From Mesostigma viride (taxonomy: Eukaryota; Streptophyta; Mesostigmatophyceae; Mesostigmatales; Mesostigmataceae), in contig RPFO01000123.1 of assembly GCA_009746045.1 (NCBI GenBank), positions 872,524 to 936,523 on the forward strand: a stretch of DNA of 64,000 nt, read 5' to 3'. Below, one piece after another: positions 44,080 to 55,215 of the stretch. The notes under the pieces were generated by a model. It saw only the letters and a program-made list of their open reading frames with translations, made no database searches and was not told the DNA's origin. The position numbers were made by a program, and so were the translations under genes. The first letter of the stretch is position 1. Each line of letters starts with the position of its first letter.

Positions 44080-46065
44080 CCACGAGCCACGAGGTAGCCA
44101 TGGCTGACGGCGGAGCTCAGAACTTTCGCGTCTGAGCCCCAAATTCCGTCAGATCACTTGCAACCGATGCATCTTTTCTAGGCGCATCTGCTACTATAAA
44201 CGGTTACAGCTGTAACGCAGTATTGTGACCAGCCTGCAGCTATTACGCGAACTGCTATTATGACGAGCAAACGCACAACAACGCAACGCAGCCTAGCGGC
44301 TGCGCTCGGCAATGAAAATACGTCTGCAGCTCTGGCTGCAGCTTCGCCCACCGGCCCAGAAGGCAGCGGCGCCACTAGCCAAGCTCTAGTGGTCGCCCAG
44401 CCCCCTCTCGGGCTCGCCTCGCCAGCAGCGTCGCCTGAACCCAAGCGCAGTCGCCCTGCCCCTGCCGAGCCGATTTTTGACGAATTTGACGCCAGCCAAC
44501 CCGGCTTTTTCGACAAGCTCACTGCAGACCGCATCGTGAACTACGTGTTCTGGGGATCCACCGCCTCGCTTATTGAACTGTGCAAGCAGCTCTTCCATCA
44601 GGGTCGTCTCATCAATTTGCTCAGCAGCAGCATCGCCCATACGAGTACATCTTCACCGCCCCCCGCCCCCGGCTGCAGATATACGCCCTCTTCTCCCTCC
44701 TTGGACGCTCCATCGGGGAGCTCTGGCCCCCCAAGCCCATCACCACCACCTTGACCGAATCCTCCATCCGCGCCCTCCTTAAGGAAGCTTTCGAGCAGCA
44801 CGTGACCCCCCTTGCCACAGATGTGGCGGCAATGGGCGGCACGCTGGCTGCTGAGCTCCCCACCATCTCCACCGCCACCTCCACCCTCCTCGCCTCCTCC
44901 ACCGCCACCACCCCCTCCTCCGACGCCATCACCGCCCAGCTCCGCGACATCGACCAGCGTCTTAAGGACAATGCCATCGCTATCGAGGTCTTGCAGAACA
45001 CCGCAGGCCTCACCGCCCAGGTGGTGAAGGACATTGCCGCCAAGCCAGCCCCTGCTGGCCTGGCCGGCGATGCTCCTCCCATCACGACCTGGGCGGACAT
45101 GCTTAAGCAGCACACCACCTCCACCACCTCCGCCGTCGCAGCCCAGCTCCAGCGGCAGACGCTTGACCTCCGCGAGGAGGCCGAGCTTGCCAAGCGCAGC
45201 CTCAACGTCATTGTCAAGAATCTCAAGATGGAGGAAGGTGAGAATTCCGAGAAGCTTGCGCGTGCTTTTGAGAGAGAAATCCTTGATCGCATGGGCCTTA
45301 CTGGTGAGATCGAGCTGGTCGCCCACCGCCTTCCCCGCGCGCGGGGTAAGGCAGGGCCGCCCCCGCTCCTCCTCACCTTTAAGACCCCAGCGGACAAGAT
45401 TTCTTTTCTCAGACGCCGCAAGCGGCTCGAGAAGACTCTCTTCACCCTTGATGACGACTTGACCCTGGCGCAGCAACAACGGCGACGGGAGCTATGGCCG
45501 ACCTACCTCCAGCTCCGGCAGACCAAGGCGGGCCAGCCGGTGTACTGGAAGGGGGCGGCCATCTACGTCGGCCACAAGCCCTGGCAGGCGACCCCCGCGA
45601 CCCCAGCGACTCCAGACGCCCCAGCTTAGGGGAATACAGCAGTAGTAGTGTAAAATAGATAGACCGTGGCCATGTACATGTACGCCTCCTAGAGGCACTA
45701 TCCCAGCTATAAGCCACGCGCTTTACTTAATCATGTACATGTGTGCCTATGATGAGCCACACTCCAGATGATGCCTAGCTTTATTTAGTTATGCTGTGCC
45801 CATGCAGAGAGTTGCTCTCTGCTGAGATGCCACGCTCTAGTTTTGTATAGCCATGATGATCTTCCCCCTCACAGGCATGCTCCCCCCCTTACCCGGGCAT
45901 AGCGTGATAGACCATGAGGGTGCAGGTGCCCTGGTGCACCTAGAGCAGGGGTCCTTTACATCCCCACCCTTGCAGGAAGCAGCTTAGGATGTATGATAGG
46001 CCATATGCCCCCTCTCAAGGGCTATGTGCTACATATACTCCCAACGGAGTTATGTTACAATTCAA
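44080..46065 (+). mobile_element. Half-LINE copy 2, ORF1 with one frameshift
   Basis: The 5' UTR (CCACGAGGTAGCCATGGCTG) is followed by an ATG at 44,260 (MTSKRTTTQRSLAAAL). The ORF1 runs to about 44,620, shifts frame, and then continues to 45,629 in one frame (LTTTLTESSIRALLKEAFEQ... HNVIVK-type NVIVKNLKMEEGENSEK... QQQRRRELWPTYLQL). The 3' UTR ends with ATACTCCCAACGGAGTTATG and an ACAATTCAATG junction. The total is close to the length of copy 1 and again without ORF2. Apart from the one frameshift it is nearly intact, so it is fairly young. Confidence 0.85.
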
Positions 46066-46290
46066 TGGGGTGGAGGAAGCCGCGTGATCGAACTATCCTA
46101 ACTCTAAGCTATCTAGAAAATCCTAACTACACTAGCTACTCATCAAAACGCCTCCTCCGCTTGGGGGGAGGTGGCTTGCCCACAGGGTCGGGCGTGTGCG
46201 CCTTGACAATCTTCTTCCACCGCGTCTCTGGGCTATGTGCTACATATACTCCCAACGGAATTATGTTCCTAATTAGTTAATTAATTAATC
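46045..46290 (-). mobile_element. LINE-B 3'-end fragment (minus) followed by a half-LINE 3' end (plus)
   Basis: On the minus strand 46,045-46,215 contains the last codons of LINE-B ORF2 (PKRRRRFDE region) and its 3' UTR. At 46,216 it switches to a plus-oriented half-LINE end: GGGCTATGTGCTACATATAC, TCCCAACGGA and (TAAT)n. Such abrupt joins are common in this cluster. Confidence 0.65.
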
Positions 46291-47026
46291 TGCCATTACA
46301 GTATCGAGGACAGCTCGGATGAGGATTACATCCCCATCTAGTGCTTGATGGTTGGGGAATGATGCAGACGATATTTGTTTAAACTTTTGTGTGATTATCT
46401 TTTTCTAATGAGATTAGCATAGTACTCCGTGGCATGCCTTTGCGCATGACACGCAAGTACTTACTTACTTACTTATGTGACTAGACAGAAAAATAGAAGC
46501 CTTTTATCAGTGAGACAACCAGCACATGTACGTGCAAGTGAAGCTCTAGTAGTCTTCCCTACCTTGGAGCCCGGCACCATCACGACTCACGAGTGACCCT
46601 AATCGCTCCGTGTCTCCCCAGCGGGGTCACAAATCCGATTTTATTTATCATTTGTTTGCGCACCAATTACCACAGAAAGATTGGTTGAAACATGCTCCAT
46701 GACACCACGCAATCAGTCTGGTCAACCTGGCGATCATGACCGTATAAATCCACATGCACACTTACACTTAAGGACAACTTTCCAGCAAAACTATACATGC
46801 CGGGCATGATGACCCGTGGCATTCACACAACATATGGCAGGGCATGAACCACCCCACTCACATCAAACTACAGGTTAACATGGCTGGTAAGGAAAAGCCA
46901 ACTATTGTCCCTTTTCTCAGAAAGCAGACAGCGATGCTGACGATGATATGCTGTACAGGGAATGGCACATGACAGCCGATGAGGTAATGACCCCTTTGCA
47001 GGCTCTGTGTGGACACGCTGCCCCGC
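46291..47026. other. No gene recognised; includes downstream region of the DUF212 gene
   Basis: The part next to 47,026 should include the 3' UTR of the minus-strand DUF212 gene. A short (TTAC)n run lies at about 46,460-46,474. Nothing else is clear. Confidence 0.45.
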
Positions 47027-49061
47027 CTATATCCTCAGGCCGGGCAGGAGATGCGGGTAATGGCAGCCCAGGACCGCCGTCAGCACTCCGATGAAGGCGC
47101 CAGCGAACACTTGCGAGGGTGTGTGGCCCAGCAGCTCCTTGAGCTGCGTCTCCTTGATGGGGTGGAACTGGAGCAGCTCGGCGATGATCACATTCAGCAC
47201 CTGGGGGCAAGCAGGGGCAATCAGGGGCAAGCAACACCCGGGGTTAGCAGGGAGGAACGCTTACAGCGGGGCAGATGGCGACCAAGCATGCACGCCATGG
47301 AAATGTAGGCGTTGATGGGGTACATACGTGGGCTTGCGTACAAGTATGATGACAGGATTGCCCCACATCGATGGACACGTCGTGTGCTGCTGTGGAATAC
47401 TAGCGCAGACAGCGCGTCACAAATAGCATGTGGTGTACGGCACAAGATCGTTGGCACCAGGTGGGCGGCATAAGAGAGAGCGCAGCCAAACAACGGTCCT
47501 GTTCTAAAGTGGCCAACAGGTAGCCTGTTTCACTTTGGGATGAAGTGCATGATTGGCTTTGGGATTGTCCACAGTAGAATGCCTTGGTGTCTGCTTGCAA
47601 TCAAGGCCTCGCGGGGATGCCTCGCAACCCAACCCTAGGTTTTGACAGGGCAACCCCTTTGCGAGGGGGCAGGACTCCCCAGTTCTAAGCATATGTAACC
47701 CGTCATTCGCAACCGTGCCAATCCAGCAAGACTGATGCCGCCAGTACCCTCAAGCGCTTTACCATGGCTGGTGGAAGGGGGAGGATAGAATACAACCAAT
47801 AGATGGGGGTTGATGGAACACAATCAGGATGCCTGCGTGCGGATGGTCATCCAGTGATCTCTCAAGCATACAATGTCCCAGGCAGGTGGGATTGCAAAGC
47901 TGCCAGCAACACTGCAGCCCAGTTTACGTGGGCGTGCATGGGAGCAGGAAGTGAATGCCAAGCACAAGGCTTGCTGCATGGGTGTTGCAGTGGGGGGCCT
48001 ATGCCATGACCGTACATTGGGTATTATGTGGAGACTCAGTGGCAGCAAGCCGTACATGGCAAGGGTAGCTGTCTAGTGTGCATGTAAGCCACATCGCACG
48101 CACCAAGTGAAACACCAGTGGTATTGCACAGGCTGGCGCTGTATGCTACCATGCGCCACGGTATAGCGTGGCAGGGCAGGCTACTGTGTCAGACCTCCCT
48201 CAGCAGAAAGAAAATTCTGGTTATTGGGAGCGTCGTGTGAGGGGCAAGGATGATAGGGTACAGCTGCATGCCACGCACCTGCGCCTGCTTGCCCGCATGG
48301 AGTCGTACGCCCGCCGCGTCGTACATGACGATAAGGCTGAACGCAAAGCACACCGCGAACAAGGTGCTGGACAGGCCCTGCGTGATGGCCACGCAGCTCG
48401 TGATGGCCATGCAGAGGGAGGAATGTGATGACGGCATGCCGCCGGAGCTCACTAATACCCGGAAGTCTAGTCGGCCCTCTTTGTACGCGGTGGTGAAGAC
48501 CTTGAGCACTTGTGCAATTAACCACGCATAAAAGGCGCACACGAATGCCTGGTTCCGAGATATTTCCATGCATGCCCCCTTCCATGCCGGTCCTACCGCG
48601 ATAGCTGCCAGCATTGTTGTCGCGGGCGTGAAAGTCCTCGCAAAGGCGGGCGCGTACTTGGCCAGAATAGAGGTCAAGACATTCCTCCTAGCTGGATGGC
48701 TACCAGTGCTGGTTGTTGCAGCTTCCTTAACCGCAAGTTGTGCCACCGCCTCATCGTGGGCTTGAATATACGGAGCCACGGCGTGGCGCACGCAGGACCA
48801 GCACGCAAGGCCAGCCAATGCCCAGGCTCCCGCGCCTCCTGCCAGCGAGCACGAAGTTTGCGATCGCTTCGCTGTGTTCTCCTCACCCGGCCATAATGGG
48901 CTACTCAACGTTTCTTTTCCTAAGGATATCCTTTGCCCTGCGAATATAGACCTAGATCCAGCGACGCCAATGTGCCGCGGGCCTGGAACGTGCCTAGCTG
49001 AGCAGGAGTACAATGCCGAAATATTATCTATGCAGCGCACATTCCCCAAAGCGGTCGCCAT
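47027..49061 (-). CDS. DUF212 / acid phosphatase-vanadium haloperoxidase-related membrane protein, two exons, 318 aa
   Basis: Exon 1 is 49,061-48,279 and exon 2 is 47,200-47,027, joined in phase 0 across a GT-AG intron of about 1.1 kb. The ATG is supported by an in-frame TGA nine bases upstream. The family core starts near residue 170: NQAFVCAFYAWLIAQVLKVF, then the hallmark SGGMPSSHSS (206-215), a hydrophobic stretch (about 228-246), YDAAGVRLHAGKQA (247-260) across the splice, and LGHTPSQVFAGAFIGVL near the end. These are the usual marks of the small membrane family found in bacteria and plants and annotated as haloperoxidase-related. Its biochemical role is not established. The first 165 residues are extra compared with bacterial members and are rich in Ser/Ala/Arg, so organelle targeting is likely. 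The gene is divergent from PSMB3. Confidence 0.93.
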
Positions 49062-50173
49062 TCTTTTTCAAATCTTTAGAGGTTGAAATTAAATTACTAC
49101 CATTTCATGGTTTTATCGCGATATCTGGATATCTCCCCACACGCGCAGCAGCTCCCAGCTCGTTGCTCGGTAGTCGGTATCCCAGTGATCCATCCAACGT
49201 TGTAATCCGTTCCCAATTATGCGAAATCCAAGGCGCGCTCGCCAAGGCCCGTCAACCCTCTCAGGAACGGTGACCGCACAGCATAAGGCAGCGGGCTGTC
49301 GTACGTGATTACGAGGCCCAAATCAACCGAGCCGTACATCTGCCAAGCAGATAGCCACGCAAGCAGACGAGCTGAACGAGGCGCGTAACAAGGTCCATAT
49401 TTGCCGCAGGGTTAGGCGAGGGTTAGCACCACTTTCTCTTCAGGTGGGCCCTTTTTGTCTCTGGTGCACCTTGCTGAGAAGGTGTGCGGGTCGCGGGTCG
49501 CCACGGCAAGCTCCGCGCCTCAAGCGGGCGATGCACGTTCGTATGCGGGCATCCGTGTCATAAGTTACTTATGCCAGCAAAGCAGCCAAAGCTGCAGTAC
49601 CGGTAATTCCGTAATTGTTCCCGGCTTCCCAGTTACATAGTCTCAGTTAGTTAGTTGCAAGTATCAGGTAGTTAGTTACATAGTCTCAGTTATTGTTGTT
49701 GTTGTTGTTGTTGTGTCCCACGCCTTTACAGTTCGTAGTTGTAGTCTCAGTTCGTTAGTTGTAATTGGATCCCACGCCGGCATGAGGCATCCCAGTTGTT
49801 ATTGTTGTTGTTGTGTCCCACGCCGCACATGGGCAGCAGAGAATCTCAGAGGCATCCCAGTTGTTCTCACTTTTTCACTTTTCACGTCTTCCAGGGTCCT
49901 CCTAGAGTAGTTCCCAGTTCCCAGGTTTCCGCTTTCCGCGTCTCGTCCGGGCGTGACTGCTGTCTGCAGAAGCGGGCACCATGCGCGTGACACGCTGCTT
50001 CGAAGTGCGACCTGCCCCCGCAATGACAAGCCAGTTGGTAAGGACTGGCCATGGCAGGCAGAGACAGTGCAGCGTAAGGGGACGAAATCGCCCTATTTTG
50101 TTGAGCCATTTGCGTCCACGCTTCCCCTATTTCTTGTTTTTCGAGATTTTCGTTGCTAAATTGGAAACCAAAT
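49062..50173. promoter_or_regulatory. Divergent promoter region between DUF212 gene and PSMB3
   Basis: The two genes are transcribed away from each other from this 1.1-kb interval, so it must carry both promoters. It holds two short (GTT)n runs (about 49,694-49,713 and 49,799-49,814), each followed by GTGTCCCACGCC. The second continues GCACATGGGCAGCAGAG as near 37,210. A repeated CAGTTAGTTAGTT/TAGTCTCAGTT pattern lies at 49,640-49,760. I did not find a clear TATA box. Confidence 0.55.
49685..49850 (+). repeat. (GTT)n plus CACGCCGCACATGGGCAGCA unit
   Basis: This is the same arrangement as at 37,081-37,240, present twice with the first copy truncated (CCCACGCCTTTACAG). It indicates a short dispersed repeat that lies upstream of two genes in this window. 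Confidence 0.7.
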
Positions 50174-53100
50174 ATGTCGGTACGTCTTTGTTTTGAGCAG
50201 GTTGTCAGGGAGCATGTAAGTTTTTGCCTGTGAGAAGCCCTACCTGTGCTTGGGAAAATTAATGCGAACCCGTTCACGTCGAGTGCTGAGTTTATGATAT
50301 TTGGACATTTTCTCTTCTGCTTCTGTTGCTACAGATCCTCTCCCACAACGGGAGCGCGGTGGTGGCCATGGCGGGCAAGAATTGTGTGGCAATTGGATGC
50401 GATAGGCGGCTGGGCGTCAACATGCAAACCATAGCCACCGACTTCACGAGAATTTTCCCTATCCATGACAAATTGTTTATTGGAGTTTCAGGCCTGGTGT
50501 CGGACATGCAAACCTTGTAAGTATTTTTCGTTTCCCGCAAGTCTTGTGATCGTTCCGGCTATTGGCAAACGACGACTTACCTCACAGTTTTCTGCGCAAA
50601 TTTTAGTCTCATACCGCTTCCTCGGGATGCTTGGATAGCCGCTTAGATATCTTTCCAGCAGCTTGCGGGATTGTTTGTGTCTACTATCGCCAGTTTCAGA
50701 AAGTGATGTATTTCTGTCGTTGTCACACAGTAGTTTTTTTTTCAGGACCTTTTTCTTGCCAACGCTTCTTGACAGTTTCTGAAAGCGATGTTTGACTGCG
50801 GTTTGTGACACATAGCCCCTTGATAACCAGCGGGCCTGTTTTAACCAGATGCTTCGCTCCTGCAACGGCCCCATCATCCTGCGTGGTGTGTGCCCGCCCT
50901 GTACGCAGGCAACAAAGGTTCACGTTCAAGCACAAGCTGTACAAACTGCGGGAGGAGCGAGATATGAAGCCAGGGACGTTTGCCAGCATGGTGTCGGCGA
51001 CGCTGTACGAGAAGAGGTCTGTGGGGCGCACGGATCGTCGGGTTGTGTGGTGACGTCGCAGATATCGCGACTGCGTGGATATCACTGCATGTGCATATGG
51101 CTTCCATGTCGGCAGCACATCCGGCACGTGCGAAGTCGGTGTGGTGCGAAGTTGCCCTCAACACTTTATCGCTGTTGCGGCTTTGATGGCCCCGATTCAC
51201 TAGTTCTAGACGCGGCCCTTCTGGTTGAGAACACACAAATCTCACATTAACGATAAACACAGGTTAGATCCAAGAGAGGGTAGCATGATGGCCCATTTCT
51301 CCTGATATGGGACCGGCCATGCAGGGCAGTTGGAGGATGCCCGGGATGGGAATTAGGGAAATGGCAGGTGCGAGGTCGAGGCCTCAACGGTGGCACACAA
51401 CACGCGTCCTTTATCTTGTGCCGAACGACTATCATGAAAGGCATGCAGTCCAAATAATCTACTGATAGTAACCCTCGAGCTGCTCTTGCTGCTGCTGCCG
51501 TCTTCCCTCTGTGGTTGTTGTGTCTGCCGCCGTCACACAGGTTTGGGCCCTACTTCTGCGAGCCGGTGATTGCAGGGCTGGAGGCTGACGGGACCCCCTT
51601 TTTGATCGCAATGGATTTGATTGGTGCCGGGTGAGAGTTCACGCATGCATTCACAGGTTTTTCCCTCCCTCCCTCCCTCCCTCCCTCCCTCCCTCCCTCC
51701 CTCCCTCCCTCCCTCCCTCCCTCCCTCCCTCCCTCCCTCCCTCCCTCCCTCCCTCCCTCCCTCCCTCCCTCCCTCCTCCCTCCCTCCCTCCCTCCCTCCC
51801 TCCCTCCCTCCCTCCCCCTCCCTCCCTCCCTCCCTCCCTCCCTCCCTCCCTCCCTCCCTCCCTCCCTCCCTCCCTCCCCCTCCTCCCTCCCTCCCTCCCT
51901 CCCTCCCTCCGTCCGTTCTTTGCACCCTTTTTATTGCTGTCCTTCTTCCTCATCACCTGCCAATCCCTCCGTTCTTTGCCCCCCCTTTGTTGCTGTCCTT
52001 CTTCCTTATCACCTGCCAATCCCTCCGTTCTTTGCCCCCTTTTTGTTGCTGTTCTTCTTCCTCATCACCTGCCAATCCCTCCGTTCTTTGCCCCCCTTTC
52101 GTTGCTGTCCTTCTTTTTCATCACCTGCCAATCCCTCCGTTCTTTGCCCCCTTTTTGTTGCTGTCCTTCTTCCTCATCACCTGCCAATCCCTCCGTTCTT
52201 TGCCCCCTTTTTGTTGCTGTTCTTCTTCCTCATCACCTGCCAATCCCTCCGTTCTTTGCCCCCCTTTCGTTGCTGTCCTTCTTCTTCATCACCTGCCAAT
52301 CCCTCCGTTCTTTGCCCCCTTTTTGTTGCTGTCCTTCTTCCTCATCACCTGCCAATCCCTCCGTTCTTTGCCCCCTTTTTGTTGCTGTCCTTCTTCCTCA
52401 TCACCTGCACCTGCCAATCCCTCCGTTCTTTGCCCCCCTTTCGTTGCTGTCCTTCTTCTTCATCACCTGCCAATCCCTCCGTTCTTTGCCCCCTTTTTGT
52501 TGCTGTCCTTCTTCCTCATCACCTGCCAATGTTCCTCGTTCCCCTTGCTCGCCTGCTGACACCCTACCTCTCAACGTCCACGCCGGGCTTCATATTGTGC
52601 GGTACCCGTGTCAATGCAGCGAGCGGTCAACGGATTTCGTGGTGGCCGGCACGGCGGCAGAGTCGCTGATGGGTGCCTGCGAGTCATTCTATCGACCAGA
52701 CATGGTATGCCCTTGCATGACCATGCTCGCCAGTTGGTTGTACGCCCTGGTAGTTTGCTGGGGCACATGAGATAGGTGTTAAATGTGCCATCGGATCGCA
52801 CCATGTACTGAAGTGTATGTCAGTGTTGTTTACTGCGAAACATGCAGGCGGAGCACTGTGAAACAGCAGGCGGCAGTTGGTGGTCGATCACGCTAACCTC
52901 AGCCATTGATCGCAATGGCAAATGGACAGCCGGGTGGATCGAGCGGGCTGCATAATATGTGCGATGTTCGTTGGTGGTTGGCGTTGTTGGGGCGTCTGTC
53001 TGGCCTTGTACATCGAACATCCACATCGTGGACTCAACAGGGCCTGCCTAGTGAGTTTGGTTCCGGCAGCAAGCCCTGCAGTACTGTGGGCATGTGAAAC

Positions 53101-54438
53101 GGAAATGCATGCATGTCAATCACAGGGGATGCCAGCACGCATTATTCTCCCCTTCACCACACCCTTGCGTCTGATCCAACACGCAAGTACTAGCCAGACC
53201 TTTGTGTGCCGCACAGCATGTGATCCTGGTCGGAGGTCGGAGGGATACTTTGCCGGCTTGCTTTTAGCCACCTCTAGGCCACGACACCTCTCCCTGATCA
53301 GTCACAATGTATGCGTAATGAAGTCAATCGAGATTTTCTTGCTCATACCATCGGCACCGCTTTGTGTCTCCCATTCCCTTTCTTCTCCACCCCCCACCCC
53401 CCCGCCCCCCACCCCTTTCCTTTCCCCTCGCCCCACCTATACCTCCCCACCGTCCCCACCTGTACCCTGCTGTTTTCCCCTTGCTCCGCTGCCGTCCTCG
53501 TGTCCGTGCTCGTGCCAGGGTCCTGAGGAGCTGTTTGAAGCCATCTCGCAGGCGCTGCTGTCGTCCGTGGACCGCGACTGCTTCTCTGGGTGGGGCGGCA
53601 TCGTGCACGTCATGTGAGTGGCGCGGCCCCTGTTGCTGAGATGGTTGTTATGCCCTTCATGCCGCGCCTCGCTGTGCCCCTCACCGCTCTCCTCTTCCCT
53701 CAGGGATCCTCCCAGCCGTCCACTTCCTTCGTGGGCTCGTCCATCGGCTGTTATGATTTCTTGAGGGTAATCAGCATCGCTTACTAGCATCCATTGACAA
53801 GGTCTATGCGGGTGGCTGTGTGGGTAACCCCCTGTTCTAGTGAAAGGAGAATTTTTTTGTGCGTTCCACCACGGAGGCAGCCAGAGGAACGGTCAGGGCG
53901 GTGGCCTAATGGGGGGAAAAAAAAGCATCAAAGCATGCGTGATGGAAGGCCCTTGGTTGTGTTGACCTGGTGGTGGTGGGTGGGGTTGTGTGTGTGGGGG
54001 GGGGGGGGTCGTAAAGGGAACGCAGGACGCAAAGGCGTTTAGGTGCTGTTGGGTATCATGTGACATGCCGTAGACTTCATTGTTCTTTTGATCCAGTATG
54101 GGGCGAATGGACCGGATGTTTTGTGGGCATGTTGTCTCTTTGATGTTGGAGGTTTTTCTCCATGACCGCTAACGGAGGCACTTCATAACTTTTCAGTTAC
54201 AACGACCTGGGGAAAGGTTTACGTTGTGCTTTGAATCAATTTTTTCCCGCGTTTTGAATGACTTTGGTGCATGCCATGTCGTGCGATGAAAAGGCAGTTA
54301 GCTCGTGTGACTGATGCGCTGCGAGTTGTGGTCCACGTGTGCTTGTGGTGGTGCGCTGCATGGCCCACTTGGCTCTTGCTGGTCCTCAGAACGGACAAGG
54401 AGGTGATTACGCGCACACTGCGTGGTCGCATGGACTAA
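50174..54438 (+). CDS. Proteasome subunit beta type-3 (PSMB3/PBC), seven exons, 204 aa
   Basis: Beta-3 is a non-catalytic subunit of the inner beta rings of the 20S proteasome. Exons: 50,174-50,179; 50,335-50,516; 50,909-51,016; 51,541-51,630; 52,620-52,704; 53,519-53,613; 54,390-54,438. All have GT-AG borders with matching phases, and the sum is 615 bp, i.e. 204 residues plus TAA; animal and plant orthologues are about 205. The first coding exon is only ATG TCG. Signature segments are [78 protein letters not shown] and the end [10 protein letters not shown]. As in other beta-3 subunits there is no propeptide with a catalytic Thr1. The fourth intron is filled with a (CCCT)n tract and a 56-bp tandem repeat. 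The call is firm, including both mini-exon ends. Confidence 0.96.
51660..51910. repeat. (CCCT)n microsatellite in PSMB3 intron 4
   Basis: About 250 bp of CCCT repeats, with a few one- or two-base slips (CTCCTCCC near 51,774, CCCCCTCC near 51,812 and 51,876), lie close behind the donor site of exon 4. The pyrimidine strand is the sense strand. Confidence 0.95.
51911..52530. repeat. 56-bp tandem repeat, about 11 copies, in PSMB3 intron 4
   Basis: The unit contains CCAATCCCTCCGTTCTTTGC, then CCCCTTTTTGTTGCTGTCCT and TCTTCCTCATCACCTG. Copies are spaced 56 bp apart, except one that carries a 6-bp insertion (CACCTG at about 52,405). Variants come in the order C-D-E (GTTCTTC / TTTCG / GTCC), which gives a 168-bp higher-order period. 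The open frames over it are artefacts. Confidence 0.93.
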
Positions 54439-54998
54439 GGAGCTGGATGCTGCACTACTGTCATCCCATGTGTGAAATATCTGCCATTGTGGCCTCTGGT
54501 GGGGGGGGCACATACCCGGTAACAAGCGTGAGTTTCCAGATGGGGTGTTTACCCCTGCGGGAACCCCGCAAGTTTGCAGGGGTTTGTGCATGAACAAATG
54601 GAGGAGAATGGAGGTGCCTCTTTCCTGGTTGGCATGCCATGCTTGCTTTGCAAGCCCACCAAAGGGATAAGTCAGGGACCTACCTTGACGCAAGTCCGTA
54701 GAAACTATATCAGGTAATTGGTGGACGCTGCCTGGGCGCTTTGCTGCATTTCAGTTCACAGCTGGAGGGTTGGTTTTGTACAGCTCTAAATTGCATCCAG
54801 ACAAGCCCATCAATCGTATCTACTTTACATGACTATGCCCTGAAAAGATTGTGTTGCTGAGCATTAAGTGAGACAACTACGAGCGTGTTTTTTACTCGAA
54901 GAATGGAAATAAATTGGTCAACAGCCTTGATTATCAAAGCCGTGAGCTAAGCTGAACTCAGGCATGTTTTCATGGAGTACGTACAGATCTGGGCCAGC
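54439..54998. other. 3' flank of PSMB3; no gene recognised
   Basis: This stretch should begin with the PSMB3 3' UTR. A small inverted repeat (CCTGCGGGAACCCCGCAAGT with GTTTGCAGGGG) lies at about 54,554-54,583. No other gene is seen before the LINE fragments from about 55,000 on. Confidence 0.45.
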
Positions 54999-54999
54999 T

Positions 55000-55215
55000 A
55001 ATATATATGAATTAATGAATTAATTAGACTCGTGCTCCCGTTGGGGAGTCACGGAGCATTAACCCCGAGGGATGGATGGATGGGGGCACACAATTAAAAA
55101 TTAAATTAAATTATAACATGCCTCCGTTGGGAGATCATGTAGCACATATTCCATGATGGATGGGTGGAGTGGAGGAAGCCGCGTTATCGAACTAACCTAA
55201 CTCTAAGCTATCTAG
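55000..55215 (-). mobile_element. LINE-A and LINE-B 3'-end remnants (minus)
   Basis: Positions 55,007-55,092 are an inverted LINE-A end: (TAAT)n, AGACTCGTGCTCCCGTTGGG, GAGTCACGGAGC and GATGGATGGATGGG. Positions 55,093-55,215 are an inverted LINE-B end: (AATTT)n, CATGCCTCCGTTGGGAGATC and the 3' UTR. LINE-A in plus orientation follows directly. Confidence 0.75.

Noticed and set aside
51533-52770. Long frames over PSMB3 intron 4 (PPSLPPS..., [10 protein letters not shown]...)
   Set aside because: They are readings of (CCCT)n and of the 56-bp repeat in all frames, and PSMB3 splicing removes this region.
53614-53790. An extra PSMB3 exon ([20 protein letters not shown]) after exon 6
   Set aside because: It would break the match to the family. 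Exon 6 joins exactly to 54,390 to give the [10 protein letters not shown] end and the expected length of 204 residues.
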